Shown here one piece after another: positions 5,499 to 11,704 of a stretch of 11,704 nt of DNA; the stretch's first letter is position 1, and the number at the start of each line of letters is the position of its first letter. Where the stretch lies: the NCBI GenBank assembly GCA_002495055.1, contig DADR01000053.1, forward strand, positions 1 to 11,704. The letters run 5' to 3'. Made by a program: the position numbers and the translations under genes. Source of the DNA: Methanoregula sp. UBA247 (GTDB lineage Archaea > Halobacteriota > Methanomicrobia > Methanomicrobiales > Methanospirillaceae). The notes under the pieces are model-generated. The model worked only from the letters and a program-made list of their open reading frames with translations, did not search any database and was not told the DNA's origin.

Positions 5499-5501
5499 AA
5501 C

Positions 5502-5507
5502 TTTTTT
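5502..5507 (+). terminator. T6 tract after the HEAT-repeat gene
   Basis: Six T residues three bases after the stop codon of the HEAT-repeat gene, before a new transcription unit (the ABC exporter). Short for a strong archaeal terminator. Confidence 0.35.
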
Positions 5508-5569
5508 GCTTCAACGCCAGTTTAGTGGGGTTTTCCCTGCTGTCACAGCGAGTGGATTTTTATGGATGC

Positions 5570-6511
5570 ATGCCAAACCACTGCTTTAAGGAGCGTGAAG
5601 CGATTCCTGATATTATTGAAGCGCAGGAATTAAGAAAAATCTTTGGTGATGTCAATGCGGTGGACGGCATCAGTTTTTCGGTAAAAAAAGGGGAAGTGTT
5701 CGGGTTTCTGGGCCCTAATGGTGCTGGCAAAACCTCTACCATGAAAATAATTGCGTGCGTCTCACCGAGGACATCGGGAGCTATCCGGGTCTTTGGTATG
5801 GACCCGGATCTGTATCCGGCAGAAATTAAACAACGAATCGGGGTGGTGCCGCAGGAAACAAATCTCGATCCTGACTTTACGTGTTATGGAAACCTGTTCA
5901 CCTATTCGCGGTACTTTGATATTCCCCCCGATATTGCGCATAAGAAAGCAAAAGACCTCCTGGAATTTGTCCAGTTGCAGGAAAAAAGAGATGTCACGGT
6001 AGAGAAACTCTCCGGGGGGATGAAACGGCGGTTAATCCTTGCCCGTGCTCTTGTCAACAATCCTGACCTGCTCATTCTCGATGAACCTACTATCGGACTT
6101 GACCCGCAGGCTCGTCATTTGATCTGGGAACGACTGAAAAAATTGCAGTCACAGGGTAATACAATCGTGCTCACTACCCACTACCTTGACGAAGCTGCAC
6201 GGCTCTGTGACCGGCTTGTAATCATGGATAACGGAAAAATCCTAGTTGAAGGATCTCCTGCAGATCTCGTAAAACAATATGTCGGAAACGAAATTGTGGA
6301 AGTTGAGAGAACTGAAGAAGTGGTATCCTGCCTTTTGGGCAAAAGTATCCCCTTTGAAGTGATTGGTGATACTGTGCAGATCGCAGCGGACTCATCGCGT
6401 GAAGTCGCCCGCGTCCTGTTCGATCACTGCTCTCCTCAAAAAGTGCTCACCCGTCCTGCAACACTCGAAGATGTGTTCCTGAAACTGACCGGAAGGAAAC
6501 TCAGGGAGTGA
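5570..6511 (+). CDS. ABC transporter ATP-binding protein (ABC-2 exporter family)
   Basis: This is the ATPase of an ABC-2 type exporter, similar to the multidrug (DrrA/CcmA) subfamily; the substrate is unknown. In 313-residue numbering from ATG 5570, Walker A GPNGAGKT is at 48-55, the Q-loop Gln near 95, the signature LSGGM at 147-151, Walker B LLILDEPT at 167-174 and the switch His near 204. A C-terminal extension of about 80 residues follows, as in this subfamily. All catalytic motifs are intact. The start is uncertain. A GTG at 5525 and the ATG at 5570 lack a Shine-Dalgarno site, while AAGGAG at 5588-5593 is followed by an in-frame ATT at 5603 that would give the typical short N-terminus. 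The next gene starts at its stop codon, so the two are translated together. Confidence 0.93.
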   Translation: MPNHCFKEREAIPDIIEAQELRKIFGDVNAVDGISFSVKKGEVFGFLGPNGAGKTSTMKIIACVSPRTSGAIRVFGMDPDLYPAEIKQRIGVVPQETNLDPDFTCYGNLFTYSRYFDIPPDIAHKKAKDLLEFVQLQEKRDVTVEKLSGGMKRRLILARALVNNPDLLILDEPTIGLDPQARHLIWERLKKLQSQGNTIVLTTHYLDEAARLCDRLVIMDNGKILVEGSPADLVKQYVGNEIVEVERTEEVVSCLLGKSIPFEVIGDTVQIAADSSREVARVLFDHCSPQKVLTRPATLEDVFLKLTGRKLRE

Positions 6512-6513
6512 TT

Positions 6514-7299
6514 ATGCTACCTGCCTGGTCAGTACCCTCAATCACGCGTCGAACATGGAAAGTCTGGCACCGTAACCTTGTGGTCTTTTTCAGGACATGG
6601 CATGTGAACTTTTTCCCTCCGTTGATTGAGGCGTTCCTGTACCTGGTTGCCATTGGCATGGGTATCGGCTCCTATGTGAAGGAGATCGATGGTATACCCT
6701 ATGTAAACTTCATCGCACCGGCAATCCTTGCCATCTCGGTCATGAACTCGGCATTCTTCGAATGCACGTACGGCTCCTATGTCAGGATGTATTACCAGAA
6801 AAGTTTTGATGCGATGATTGCAACCCCTCTTTCGATCGAAGATGTTATAGCCGGAGAACTTCTCTGGGGGGCAACACGGAGTGTCCTGTACGTCACAATC
6901 ATGCTCCCTGTGCTTATTGCGTTTGGTGTTATCTCTCTTCCCTTATCGCTGCTGGCCATTCCGCTTGCGTTCCTTGGCGGACTTATGTTTGCCGGTATCG
7001 CAATGTGTTTTACTGCCATCACTCCCGGCATCGATACCCTGAACTATCCATCATTCCTTATTATCACTCCCATGGCGCTCTTCTCAGGCACGTTCTTCCC
7101 GCTCACGCTGCTGCCGGAACTCCTGCAATATATCGCGCTCGCATTTCTCCCGCTGACTCATCTTGTTGCATTGATGAGGATGATTACCCTCCCTGCCCTG
7201 ACTGGATCGCTGGTACTTCATCTTTCCTGGATTATCCTCGTGACGATAATTTTCTGTATTGTGGCGATCAACCTGATGAGAAGACGCCTAATCGTTTGA
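6514..7299 (+). CDS. ABC-2 type transporter permease
   Basis: A hydrophobic protein of 261 residues with six to seven membrane segments, roughly at 35-55, 65-85, 122-142, 145-168, 180-198, 205-222 and 235-255. It has the ABC-2 permease layout, with an N-terminal cytoplasmic helix (SITRRTWKVWHRNLVVFFRT) before the first segment. The segment FDAMIATPLSIEDVIAGELLWG is typical of the NodJ/DrrB-like branch. It forms the membrane channel of the exporter with the ATPase encoded immediately upstream. ATG 6514 is chosen because GGGAGTGAT overlaps the upstream stop with good spacing; an in-frame GTG at 6508 lies inside that site. The gene ends convergently with the methyltransferase gene. Confidence 0.93.
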   Translation: MLPAWSVPSITRRTWKVWHRNLVVFFRTWHVNFFPPLIEAFLYLVAIGMGIGSYVKEIDGIPYVNFIAPAILAISVMNSAFFECTYGSYVRMYYQKSFDAMIATPLSIEDVIAGELLWGATRSVLYVTIMLPVLIAFGVISLPLSLLAIPLAFLGGLMFAGIAMCFTAITPGIDTLNYPSFLIITPMALFSGTFFPLTLLPELLQYIALAFLPLTHLVALMRMITLPALTGSLVLHLSWIILVTIIFCIVAINLMRRRLIV

Positions 7300-7310
7300 A
7301 TGAAACTGCC

Positions 7311-7350
7311 AAAAAAAGGGGGGGATATCTGTGCAAAAACCATTTTTTTT
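7311..7350. terminator. Convergent T-tract terminators between exporter and methyltransferase
   Basis: Between the converging genes lies T8 on the plus strand (7343-7350), which suits termination of the ABC operon. On the minus strand, T5 (opposite 7335-7339) and T7 (opposite 7311-7317) would serve the methyltransferase. The adjoining A7G7 run (7311-7324) is a homopolymer stretch where sequencing errors are also likely. Confidence 0.55.
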
Positions 7351-7372
7351 AATGAAAAGACTTCCCGCACCG

Positions 7373-7927
7373 TTACTTCTGCCTGACTATTTTCAGGACA
7401 TACAATATCTCGCCTTCAATTTTTTTTCTCAACACGATTTCTGAAATGAGGCCTGCCTGGAAGAAAAGATCCCGCACTTCCGGTAGTCCTGTAAGGGAAG
7501 AGATCAATAACAAAATTCTCCCCTCTTGGGCCAGGACCCGGTCGACCTGTTCAGCAAAACGCCCGATAACGACCCGCCCGGTCTTTCCACCGTCCAGTGC
7601 ATGCTCGAGCCAGTCATCGATCCTTTCTTCAGGTTGCGTAGGCAGATAGGGGGGGTTGAACAGGATGAGGTCAAACGAGCTGCGAATTCCACAAAACAGA
7701 TCACCCTGGACCACATCTACTCCTCTTTTTCTGGCACAAAGCGCTGCATGCGGATTGATATCAGTGGCTACAACACCGGTGATTCCTGCAAGTTCCGAAG
7801 CGATAAGCCCACAACCCGTCCCTACTTCCAGCACGCGGTCACCGGGTCTGACTTCCAGTCGGGCCGCCTCAAGTAAGAGGTACGTATCGGCTTCCGGGGA
7901 GTAGACCTGGGATGGATCGTAAGGCAT
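7373..7927 (-). CDS. HemK/Mtq2-like protein methyltransferase
   Basis: An S-adenosylmethionine-dependent methyltransferase of the HemK/PrmC superfamily, 184 residues. The SAM-binding motif is EVGTGCG (34-40), with an acidic residue ending the second strand (ATDINP). The catalytic NPPY (91-94) binds a planar amide nitrogen. The N-terminal VYSPEADTYLLLEA matches the archaeal/eukaryotic Mtq2 branch. That branch methylates the Gln of the GGQ motif in release factor aRF1/eRF1, and the length fits this short form. The ATG at 7927 is preferred over an in-frame GTG at 7939, which is part of the Shine-Dalgarno site GGGTGA. In related archaea this gene follows ksgA directly; here a ThiC-family gene on the other strand separates them. 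Its promoter may share the TATATA element near 8019-8026. Confidence 0.9.
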   Translation of the reverse strand: MPYDPSQVYSPEADTYLLLEAARLEVRPGDRVLEVGTGCGLIASELAGITGVVATDINPHAALCARKRGVDVVQGDLFCGIRSSFDLILFNPPYLPTQPEERIDDWLEHALDGGKTGRVVIGRFAEQVDRVLAQEGRILLLISSLTGLPEVRDLFFQAGLISEIVLRKKIEGEILYVLKIVRQK

Positions 7928-8018
7928 GTGAGATTTCACCCGTTATGATTGGTATTCTGACTACAAATCATATGAGTTCAGCGTTTTTGCAGGACCTGTT
8001 TCATAAACTCGCCGGCAG

Positions 8019-8026
8019 TTTATATA
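8019..8026 (+). promoter_or_regulatory. BoxA (TTTATATA) of the ThiC-family gene
   Basis: TTTATATA is a consensus archaeal TATA box. Transcription would start near 8046-8050, giving a leader of about 50 nt. That is too short to hold a TPP riboswitch. The core is nearly palindromic, so it might also serve the divergent methyltransferase gene. Confidence 0.65.
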
Positions 8027-8098
8027 GAAAAAATCATCACTATTATCCAAAAAAAGCACCCATGACTATAAGGAGCTGTCATTGGACGGAACAGAGAT

Positions 8099-9325
8099 AT
8101 GCGCACACAAGTTAAGCAGGCACAGACAGGCACGATAACACCGCAGATGCTTGAAATCGCCCGGTCTGAAGGTATAGATCCTCTTGATCTTTGTCAACGG
8201 ATAGCCACAGGAAGTGCTGTCATCATGCGGCGAGGGAAGCGCAATACCGGAATAGGAAAAGGCCTGCTGACAAAAATCAATGTCAATCTTGGTACGTCCT
8301 CGACAAAGATAGATATTGACGAAGAAATAAAAAAGGCAGGAATCGCTGAGACATTCGGTGCTGATACGATTAGTGATCTCTCAATGGGCGGGGATATTAA
8401 CGCGATACGAAAGGAGATTTTTTCCTGTACTACGCTTCCTGTCACCACCGTTCCTGTATATCAGGCAGTGGCAGAGCACGGTCTTAAGAAAATGACTGCT
8501 GATGATATTCTTGCCACGCTCAGGATGCAGGCAGAGCAGGGTATCAGCTCGATGGTCATCCACTGCGTGAATCGTCAGATGCTTGGTGAGATCCACAGGA
8601 AAAAACGGATCCTTGGGATAGTATCCAAAGGTGGCTCGATCACCAGCGCCTTCATGCTCATGAATAAATGCGAAAACCCGTTTATCGAACATTTCGATGA
8701 TGTGCTTTCTATCTGCCGGCGATATGACATCGTACTCTCGCTGGGTAATACCGCCCGGAGCGGGTGCATACATGATCGGCGTGACCGTATACATCTGGCC
8801 GAAATACGACAGAATGTTCAGCTCGCACACCGGGCACTGGCAGCAGGTGTGCAGGTGATCATTGAAGGAGCCGGGGGCCATATCCGTATGGACCATATCG
8901 CTCCTATGGTGAAGTTCTACAAGAAACAGTCACCATTTCCGCTCTTTGTTGCCGGTCCTCTGCCCACGGATGTCGCGACTGGCTACGACCACATTGCAGG
9001 AGCTGCGGGGGCAAGTACGGCAAGTGCCGCCGGGGCAGATTACCTGTGCTACATCACTCCCGCGGAACATCTTGGCCTTCCCAATCCGGATGCAGTTAAA
9101 GAAGGGCTGATTGCATTCAGGATCGCAGCGCACATTGGGGACACGGTGAAATATGGCAGGGAAGCAGAGGATACCAGGATGGCACACCTTCGGGCTGCCC
9201 TTGACCGAGAAGGGCAGATCCATTGCTCCATGGACCCACAACGGGCACGAGAATTATCCGATGGCGAGCCGGAGTGCACCATGTGCGGAGAGTTCTGTGC
9301 TATTAGGATTATGCGTGAGTTCTGA
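8099..9325 (+). CDS. thiC: ThiC-family radical SAM enzyme (HMP-P synthase or paralogue)
   Basis: A ThiC-family protein of 408 residues, a family that rearranges aminoimidazole ribotide. ThiC proper makes the thiamine pyrimidine (HMP-P), while the paralogue BzaF makes 5-hydroxybenzimidazole for cobamides. Landmarks are VSKGGS (175-180), GYDHI (295-299), ITPAEHLGLPN (319-329) and a C-terminal cysteine motif (Cys393, Cys396, Cys400) for the 4Fe-4S cluster. The cysteine spacing CX2CX3C and the segments LGNTARSGCIHD (215-226) and IEGAGGHIRMDH (255-266) differ from the bacterial ThiC forms CX2CX4C, RPGS and EGPGHVP. A paralogue role is therefore open. The ATG at 8099 has no close Shine-Dalgarno site; AAGGAG (8070-8075) lies 23 nt before it. 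The N-terminus from 8099 fits the family. The gene is divergent from the methyltransferase and convergent with ksgA. Confidence 0.88.
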   Translation: MRTQVKQAQTGTITPQMLEIARSEGIDPLDLCQRIATGSAVIMRRGKRNTGIGKGLLTKINVNLGTSSTKIDIDEEIKKAGIAETFGADTISDLSMGGDINAIRKEIFSCTTLPVTTVPVYQAVAEHGLKKMTADDILATLRMQAEQGISSMVIHCVNRQMLGEIHRKKRILGIVSKGGSITSAFMLMNKCENPFIEHFDDVLSICRRYDIVLSLGNTARSGCIHDRRDRIHLAEIRQNVQLAHRALAAGVQVIIEGAGGHIRMDHIAPMVKFYKKQSPFPLFVAGPLPTDVATGYDHIAGAAGASTASAAGADYLCYITPAEHLGLPNPDAVKEGLIAFRIAAHIGDTVKYGREAEDTRMAHLRAALDREGQIHCSMDPQRARELSDGEPECTMCGEFCAIRIMREF

Positions 9326-9328
9326 TTC

Positions 9329-9348
9329 CATTCCTGATTTCAGGAATG
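9329..9348. terminator. Palindromic hairpin between thiC-family gene and ksgA
   Basis: CATTCCTGA and TCAGGAATG form a perfect 9-bp stem with almost no loop (8 bp with a four-base loop ATTT) in the 58-bp gap between two converging genes. A strong symmetric hairpin placed here may act on both strands. No T-run follows immediately, so hairpin-dependent termination or 3'-end protection is inferred. Confidence 0.5.
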
Positions 9349-9383
9349 AGAAATTCCAGGGATTATATAAAAAACCGGGGCGG

Positions 9384-10151
9384 TTACGCCATATTCGCTA
9401 TCGTCGCGAAGTCCTCAAGATATAATTCCTGTGGCCGGCTCCTGAGGATCTCTTCGGGTAAGACTGAGATCACTCTTTTAACCCACTCGGGTTCGAGCAT
9501 GCCACCGGAACCCTTCAGGCAGTTTCGAACAGTTTTACGACGGTGTGAAAAAAGCGCCCGTACCACATCAGCATACCGGTGCCGGTCATTGATGGGAAAG
9601 AGGGGCTGTTCCCGTGGAAAGATTTTCACAACGGTTGAATGTACCTGGGGTCTGGGCGTGAAACAATTTGGGGGTAGCCTGAAGCATTTTTGCACAGCGG
9701 CAAAGGTCTGCACCATAATCGAGAGTCGCCCACAATCCCTGGTGCCGGCTGGTGCAACCATCCTGTCCGCAAACTCACTCTGGTACATCAGGACTGCTTC
9801 TTTAAACCCGATATCCAAGAGGCGGAAGGTGATCTTCGATGAAACAGAATACGGGAGATTTGAAACAACCATCTCAAATAGGGGGAGTTCACACCGGGTT
9901 GCATCCCCATGCTGGACCGTTAATTTCCCGGTAGCAATCTTATCTGAAAAACGATCCGCAAGCTCCTCACAGAGGTGGCCATCCAGTTCTACCGCGTGCA
10001 CAATAGCCCCTCGGTCAAGCAGGGCACGGGTAAGAGCGCCATTCCCCGGCCCAACCTCAAGCACATGCTTACCATTCACGTCAGCAAGATCCGCTATACG
10101 GTCTACCGCTTGCGGATCGGTAAGAAAATGCTGATCGTGATGCGCTTTCAT
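9384..10151 (-). CDS. ksgA: 16S rRNA dimethyladenosine transferase
   Basis: KsgA/RsmA (Dim1 family) dimethylates two adjacent adenosines in the last hairpin of 16S rRNA during late small-subunit assembly. The protein has 255 residues. It shows QHFLTD (7-12), the SAM-binding LEVGPGNGALT (31-41), the acidic VELD (54-57), GDAT (82-85) and the catalytic NLPY (98-101). The C-terminal domain contains FSHRRKTVRNCLKG, a hallmark of the family. Its ATG overlaps the TGA of the DUF655 gene in an ATGA, and it has no Shine-Dalgarno site, so translation is coupled. It is the last gene of the minus-strand operon here. Confidence 0.96.
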   Translation of the reverse strand: MKAHHDQHFLTDPQAVDRIADLADVNGKHVLEVGPGNGALTRALLDRGAIVHAVELDGHLCEELADRFSDKIATGKLTVQHGDATRCELPLFEMVVSNLPYSVSSKITFRLLDIGFKEAVLMYQSEFADRMVAPAGTRDCGRLSIMVQTFAAVQKCFRLPPNCFTPRPQVHSTVVKIFPREQPLFPINDRHRYADVVRALFSHRRKTVRNCLKGSGGMLEPEWVKRVISVLPEEILRSRPQELYLEDFATIANMA

Positions 10152-10711
10152 CGTGTTGTGAATACGTGATACTTGACATCGGGATCCTGAAGTTCTTCGA
10201 GAATCCGGGACTGAATCATCCGCTCCGGGTGAGGAATGGATTTGATCCGGGCAGAGATATCCGCAAGGGAAACAAAGGCTTTTTTATTTCGCTCCTCAAG
10301 GATCTCCCACATGAGTTTCTTACCGATGCCCGGCAGCAGATGCAACATGTGGAGTTTGGGTGTTATCGAGATTGCCTTGTTGAAGAACGCAACAAAGTCA
10401 GGTTCACGTTCTTTTATCACTTTCTCGATAATAAAAGGGAGTTCCCCTTTAGCGGTCTGTGTGAGATCATTGTACCCAATCCGTCGCTTCACCCGCTCGA
10501 TCTTATCGCGTTCAGCGTCGCCAATATAGACTTTATCGTACAGTTGAATAGAAACATTATTCTTGGGGACGAGCTCGAGGAGTTTAAACTGTTCCAGACC
10601 CATCGCCTGAATAATCGGTTCTCTCTTAAAAGGGGGGCGTGGATCCTCAGGATGTCCTTTTATTAACACATCCAGTACGATCGCATTAACCTCTTTTTTT
10701 TCCGCCTTCAT
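10148..10711 (-). CDS. DUF655 family protein (HhH-containing, probable RNA-binding)
   Basis: A member of the archaeal DUF655 family, 187 residues, always found near rpoF and ksgA in euryarchaea. The N-terminal half (LIKGHPED..PPFKREPIIQAMG, then VYIGD) resembles an OB-like RNA-binding fold. The C-terminal half holds a helix-hairpin-helix motif (LLPGIGKKLMWEILEERN, about residues 125-142). The biochemical role is not established; neighbours suggest ribosome or rRNA work. The ATG at 10711 is chosen over an in-frame TTG at 10726, since GAGGTG (10724-10719) is an ideal Shine-Dalgarno site for 10711. That site overlaps the rpoF stop codon, and the gene end overlaps ksgA by 4 bp. Confidence 0.93.
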   Translation of the reverse strand: MKAEKKEVNAIVLDVLIKGHPEDPRPPFKREPIIQAMGLEQFKLLELVPKNNVSIQLYDKVYIGDAERDKIERVKRRIGYNDLTQTAKGELPFIIEKVIKEREPDFVAFFNKAISITPKLHMLHLLPGIGKKLMWEILEERNKKAFVSLADISARIKSIPHPERMIQSRILEELQDPDVKYHVFTTR

Positions 10712-10722
10712 CGAGTCACACC

Positions 10723-11073
10723 TCAAAAGTGTGCCATTACGTGTTCAATAATTTTATCGAGCTCTTCAGGAGACAATGTATATCGCTCTTTTGCAAAAAT
10801 CGCCCGCACTTCATCACGGGTCTTGGGCATGATATTTGCAATTCTGTAGGCAATCTCTGGTTTCATCTTTTCCATTTTCAAGAGGTCTGCCACAAGCGCA
10901 TGTGCTTTTTCAGGAGAGGTCTTTGCAAGTTGATTGGCATGCTCAATACTGCGCCGGAACTCATAGGACATCTCCTTTTCTGCTGCGATCCGTTGAGATT
11001 CCACACCTTGCAGGACTCCACGTACCTCAGGGAGCGTGACCCTTTCTTCGCTAATGATACTCTTAACTTTCAT
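10723..11073 (-). CDS. rpoF: DNA-directed RNA polymerase subunit F (Rpb4 homologue)
   Basis: Subunit F pairs with subunit E (Rpb7) to form the stalk of archaeal RNA polymerase, which aids open-complex formation and termination and binds emerging RNA. The length of 116 residues is normal. The helical C-terminal HRDC-like part (ALVADLLKMEKMKPEIAY, then PKTRDEVRAIFAKERYTLSPEEL) is diagnostic. The gene sits 21 bp after rpl21e, and its stop lies inside the Shine-Dalgarno site of the DUF655 gene, so the set is transcribed and partly translated together. Confidence 0.95.
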   Translation of the reverse strand: MKVKSIISEERVTLPEVRGVLQGVESQRIAAEKEMSYEFRRSIEHANQLAKTSPEKAHALVADLLKMEKMKPEIAYRIANIMPKTRDEVRAIFAKERYTLSPEELDKIIEHVMAHF

Positions 11074-11094
11074 GCCAATACCCTGACAGAGAAT

Positions 11095-11385
11095 TTACTT
11101 TTGTGCTTTTAGATGTTGTGGTCGCGCTATGACGATTTTATCTGCATCGCCATCCCGTATAGTCAGCATCCACGCCCGCCCACGCTGGCCGAGGATCGTA
11201 CCTGTAAGGCCGTGGAATCGGCGATGGGGCATTCCCTTCTGAATGCTGGGGTTACAGACAATGTGCACCCGGTCACCGATCTCATATTTCCGGATCATAC
11301 AAGTCACCGGCGGAAGTCCGCGCTCTCGTAGATCCTTCTTGAATTTATACCGTGTTTTCTTTCTTGGTCCATTGTGATGTGCCAT
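11095..11385 (-). CDS. rpl21e: Large subunit ribosomal protein eL21
   Basis: Archaeal/eukaryotic ribosomal protein eL21 (L21e), 96 residues, very basic. It contains the conserved pieces NGPRKKTRYKFKKDLRERG, YEIGDRVHIVCNPSIQKGMP, RFHGLTGTI and a C-terminal ARPQHLK segment. The length is normal for archaea. The ATG lies 3 bp past the TAG of the pus10 gene, and its Shine-Dalgarno site (GGAGGGAG) is within the end of pus10. Confidence 0.97.
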   Translation of the reverse strand: MAHHNGPRKKTRYKFKKDLRERGLPPVTCMIRKYEIGDRVHIVCNPSIQKGMPHRRFHGLTGTILGQRGRAWMLTIRDGDADKIVIARPQHLKAQK

Positions 11386-11388
11386 TAT

Positions 11389-11704
11389 CTAATCTCCCTC
11401 CTTTACTCCTTCTACCTGCACGACATCGAGGCTGAATACGTGCGCCGGTCTATCCAGGATCTCGGCCAGACTGGGACGGGTTCTTCCACCGTCCCCCGAT
11501 ACGAGTTCTTTAATATAGAGACCGGCTTCACCGAGAATTTCGACAACAAATTTGCCATCTTGTTCCCCGGCATACTCTATATCAAGGACTATTCGCTCAC
11601 GGATCTTGTCTGCTCTCCGGTGAGCGACCCTCTCGGGTGTGCGCTGGTGTATTGTAGCGCCCTGTAAGGTTTTTAAGGCATTTGCGAACTCATCCGCTGA
11701 TAAT
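11389..11704 (-). CDS. pus10: tRNA pseudouridine synthase Pus10, C-terminal part (cut by window end)
   Basis: An open minus-strand frame enters from beyond the window end and stops at TAG (11391-11389). The 104 residues present include ERIVLDIEYAG, then GEAGLYIKELVSGDGGRTRP followed by SLAEIL and a terminal FSLDVVQVEGV. This is the conserved end of Pus10, where LYIKEL and GDxGRTxP belong to the catalytic domain. Archaeal Pus10 makes pseudouridine 54 and 55 in the T loop of tRNAs. The catalytic Asp and the THUMP domain lie outside the window. It is the first visible gene of the translation operon, followed by rpl21e after 3 bp. Confidence 0.93.
   Translation of the reverse strand, partial: LSADEFANALKTLQGATIHQRTPERVAHRRADKIRERIVLDIEYAGEQDGKFVVEILGEAGLYIKELVSGDGGRTRPSLAEILDRPAHVFSLDVVQVEGVKEGD

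Noticed and set aside
7311..7324. A7G7 run as a functional element
   Set aside because: It lies between converging genes and is explained by terminator T-tracts on the minus strand plus possible sequencing ambiguity.
8027..8098. TPP riboswitch before the ThiC-family gene
   Set aside because: The leader after the BoxA is only about 50 nt and lacks the conserved CTGAGA-type elements.
8381..8896. Minus-strand open frame of 171 codons
   Set aside because: Antisense shadow inside the ThiC-family gene, with no motif or start signal.
9346..10134. Long plus-strand open frame of 262 codons
   Set aside because: It lies opposite ksgA, which has all family motifs. The plus-strand product is Ser/Arg-rich without any motif and is a shadow.
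10166..10666. Plus-strand open frame of 166 codons
   Set aside because: Antisense to the DUF655 gene, which has a clear family identity and good signals.
11374..11667. Plus-strand open frame of 97 codons at the window end
   Set aside because: Antisense to the recognisable C-terminus of Pus10.

Overview
The window is chromosomal DNA of a methanogenic euryarchaeon, most likely a Methanomicrobiales member close to Methanoregula. The kingdom is clear from archaeal genes in their usual order: the C-terminus of Pus10, eL21, RpoF (Rpb4), a DUF655 protein, and KsgA. Other archaeal signs are TATA-type BoxA promoters, Shine-Dalgarno sites of the GGAGTGAT/GGTGA type, and T-tract terminators. The genus is an impression from protein style and was not tested.

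Layout. (1) 1-2500 is an accessory zone anchored on an intact tRNA-Glu(CTC) gene at 216-290. The 3' end of the tRNA plus about 35 bp of flank recurs at 1544-1593 and, more degenerate, at 2449-2494. Between the copies lie an AT-rich lipoprotein with three internal repeats, a TPR fragment and a second small lipoprotein. This looks like two tandem tRNA-targeted insertions, or their remnants, without an integrase. (2) 2530-3453 is a four-CBS-domain protein whose leader can form alternative hairpins, one covering its ribosome binding site. (3) 3726-5498 holds small, poorly characterised genes: a minus-strand 62-aa protein, a 121-aa protein with a basic Pro-rich linker and a C-terminal amphipathic helix, a 45-aa four-cysteine protein, a 115-aa protein and a HEAT-repeat protein. 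(4) 5570-7299 is a two-gene ABC-2 type exporter. (5) 7373-7927 (minus) is a HemK/Mtq2-like methyltransferase. (6) 8099-9325 (plus) is a divergent ThiC-family radical SAM enzyme. (7) 9384 to the window end (minus) is a tight translation/transcription operon: pus10, rpl21e, rpoF, DUF655, ksgA.

How the genes fit together. The minus-strand operon serves tRNA modification, the ribosome, RNA polymerase and rRNA dimethylation. The HemK-like methyltransferase, which probably methylates release factor aRF1, normally belongs at its end. Here the ThiC-family gene sits in opposite orientation between ksgA and that methyltransferase, so the cluster has apparently been split. The exporter pair is co-transcribed. 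The 4511-5498 genes lie on one strand with short gaps and may form one transcription unit of unknown role.

The observations most worth a second look are the tRNA-end repeat series, the switch-like CBS leader, the 45-aa cysteine protein, and the question whether the ThiC homologue makes thiamine pyrimidine or a cobamide lower ligand.
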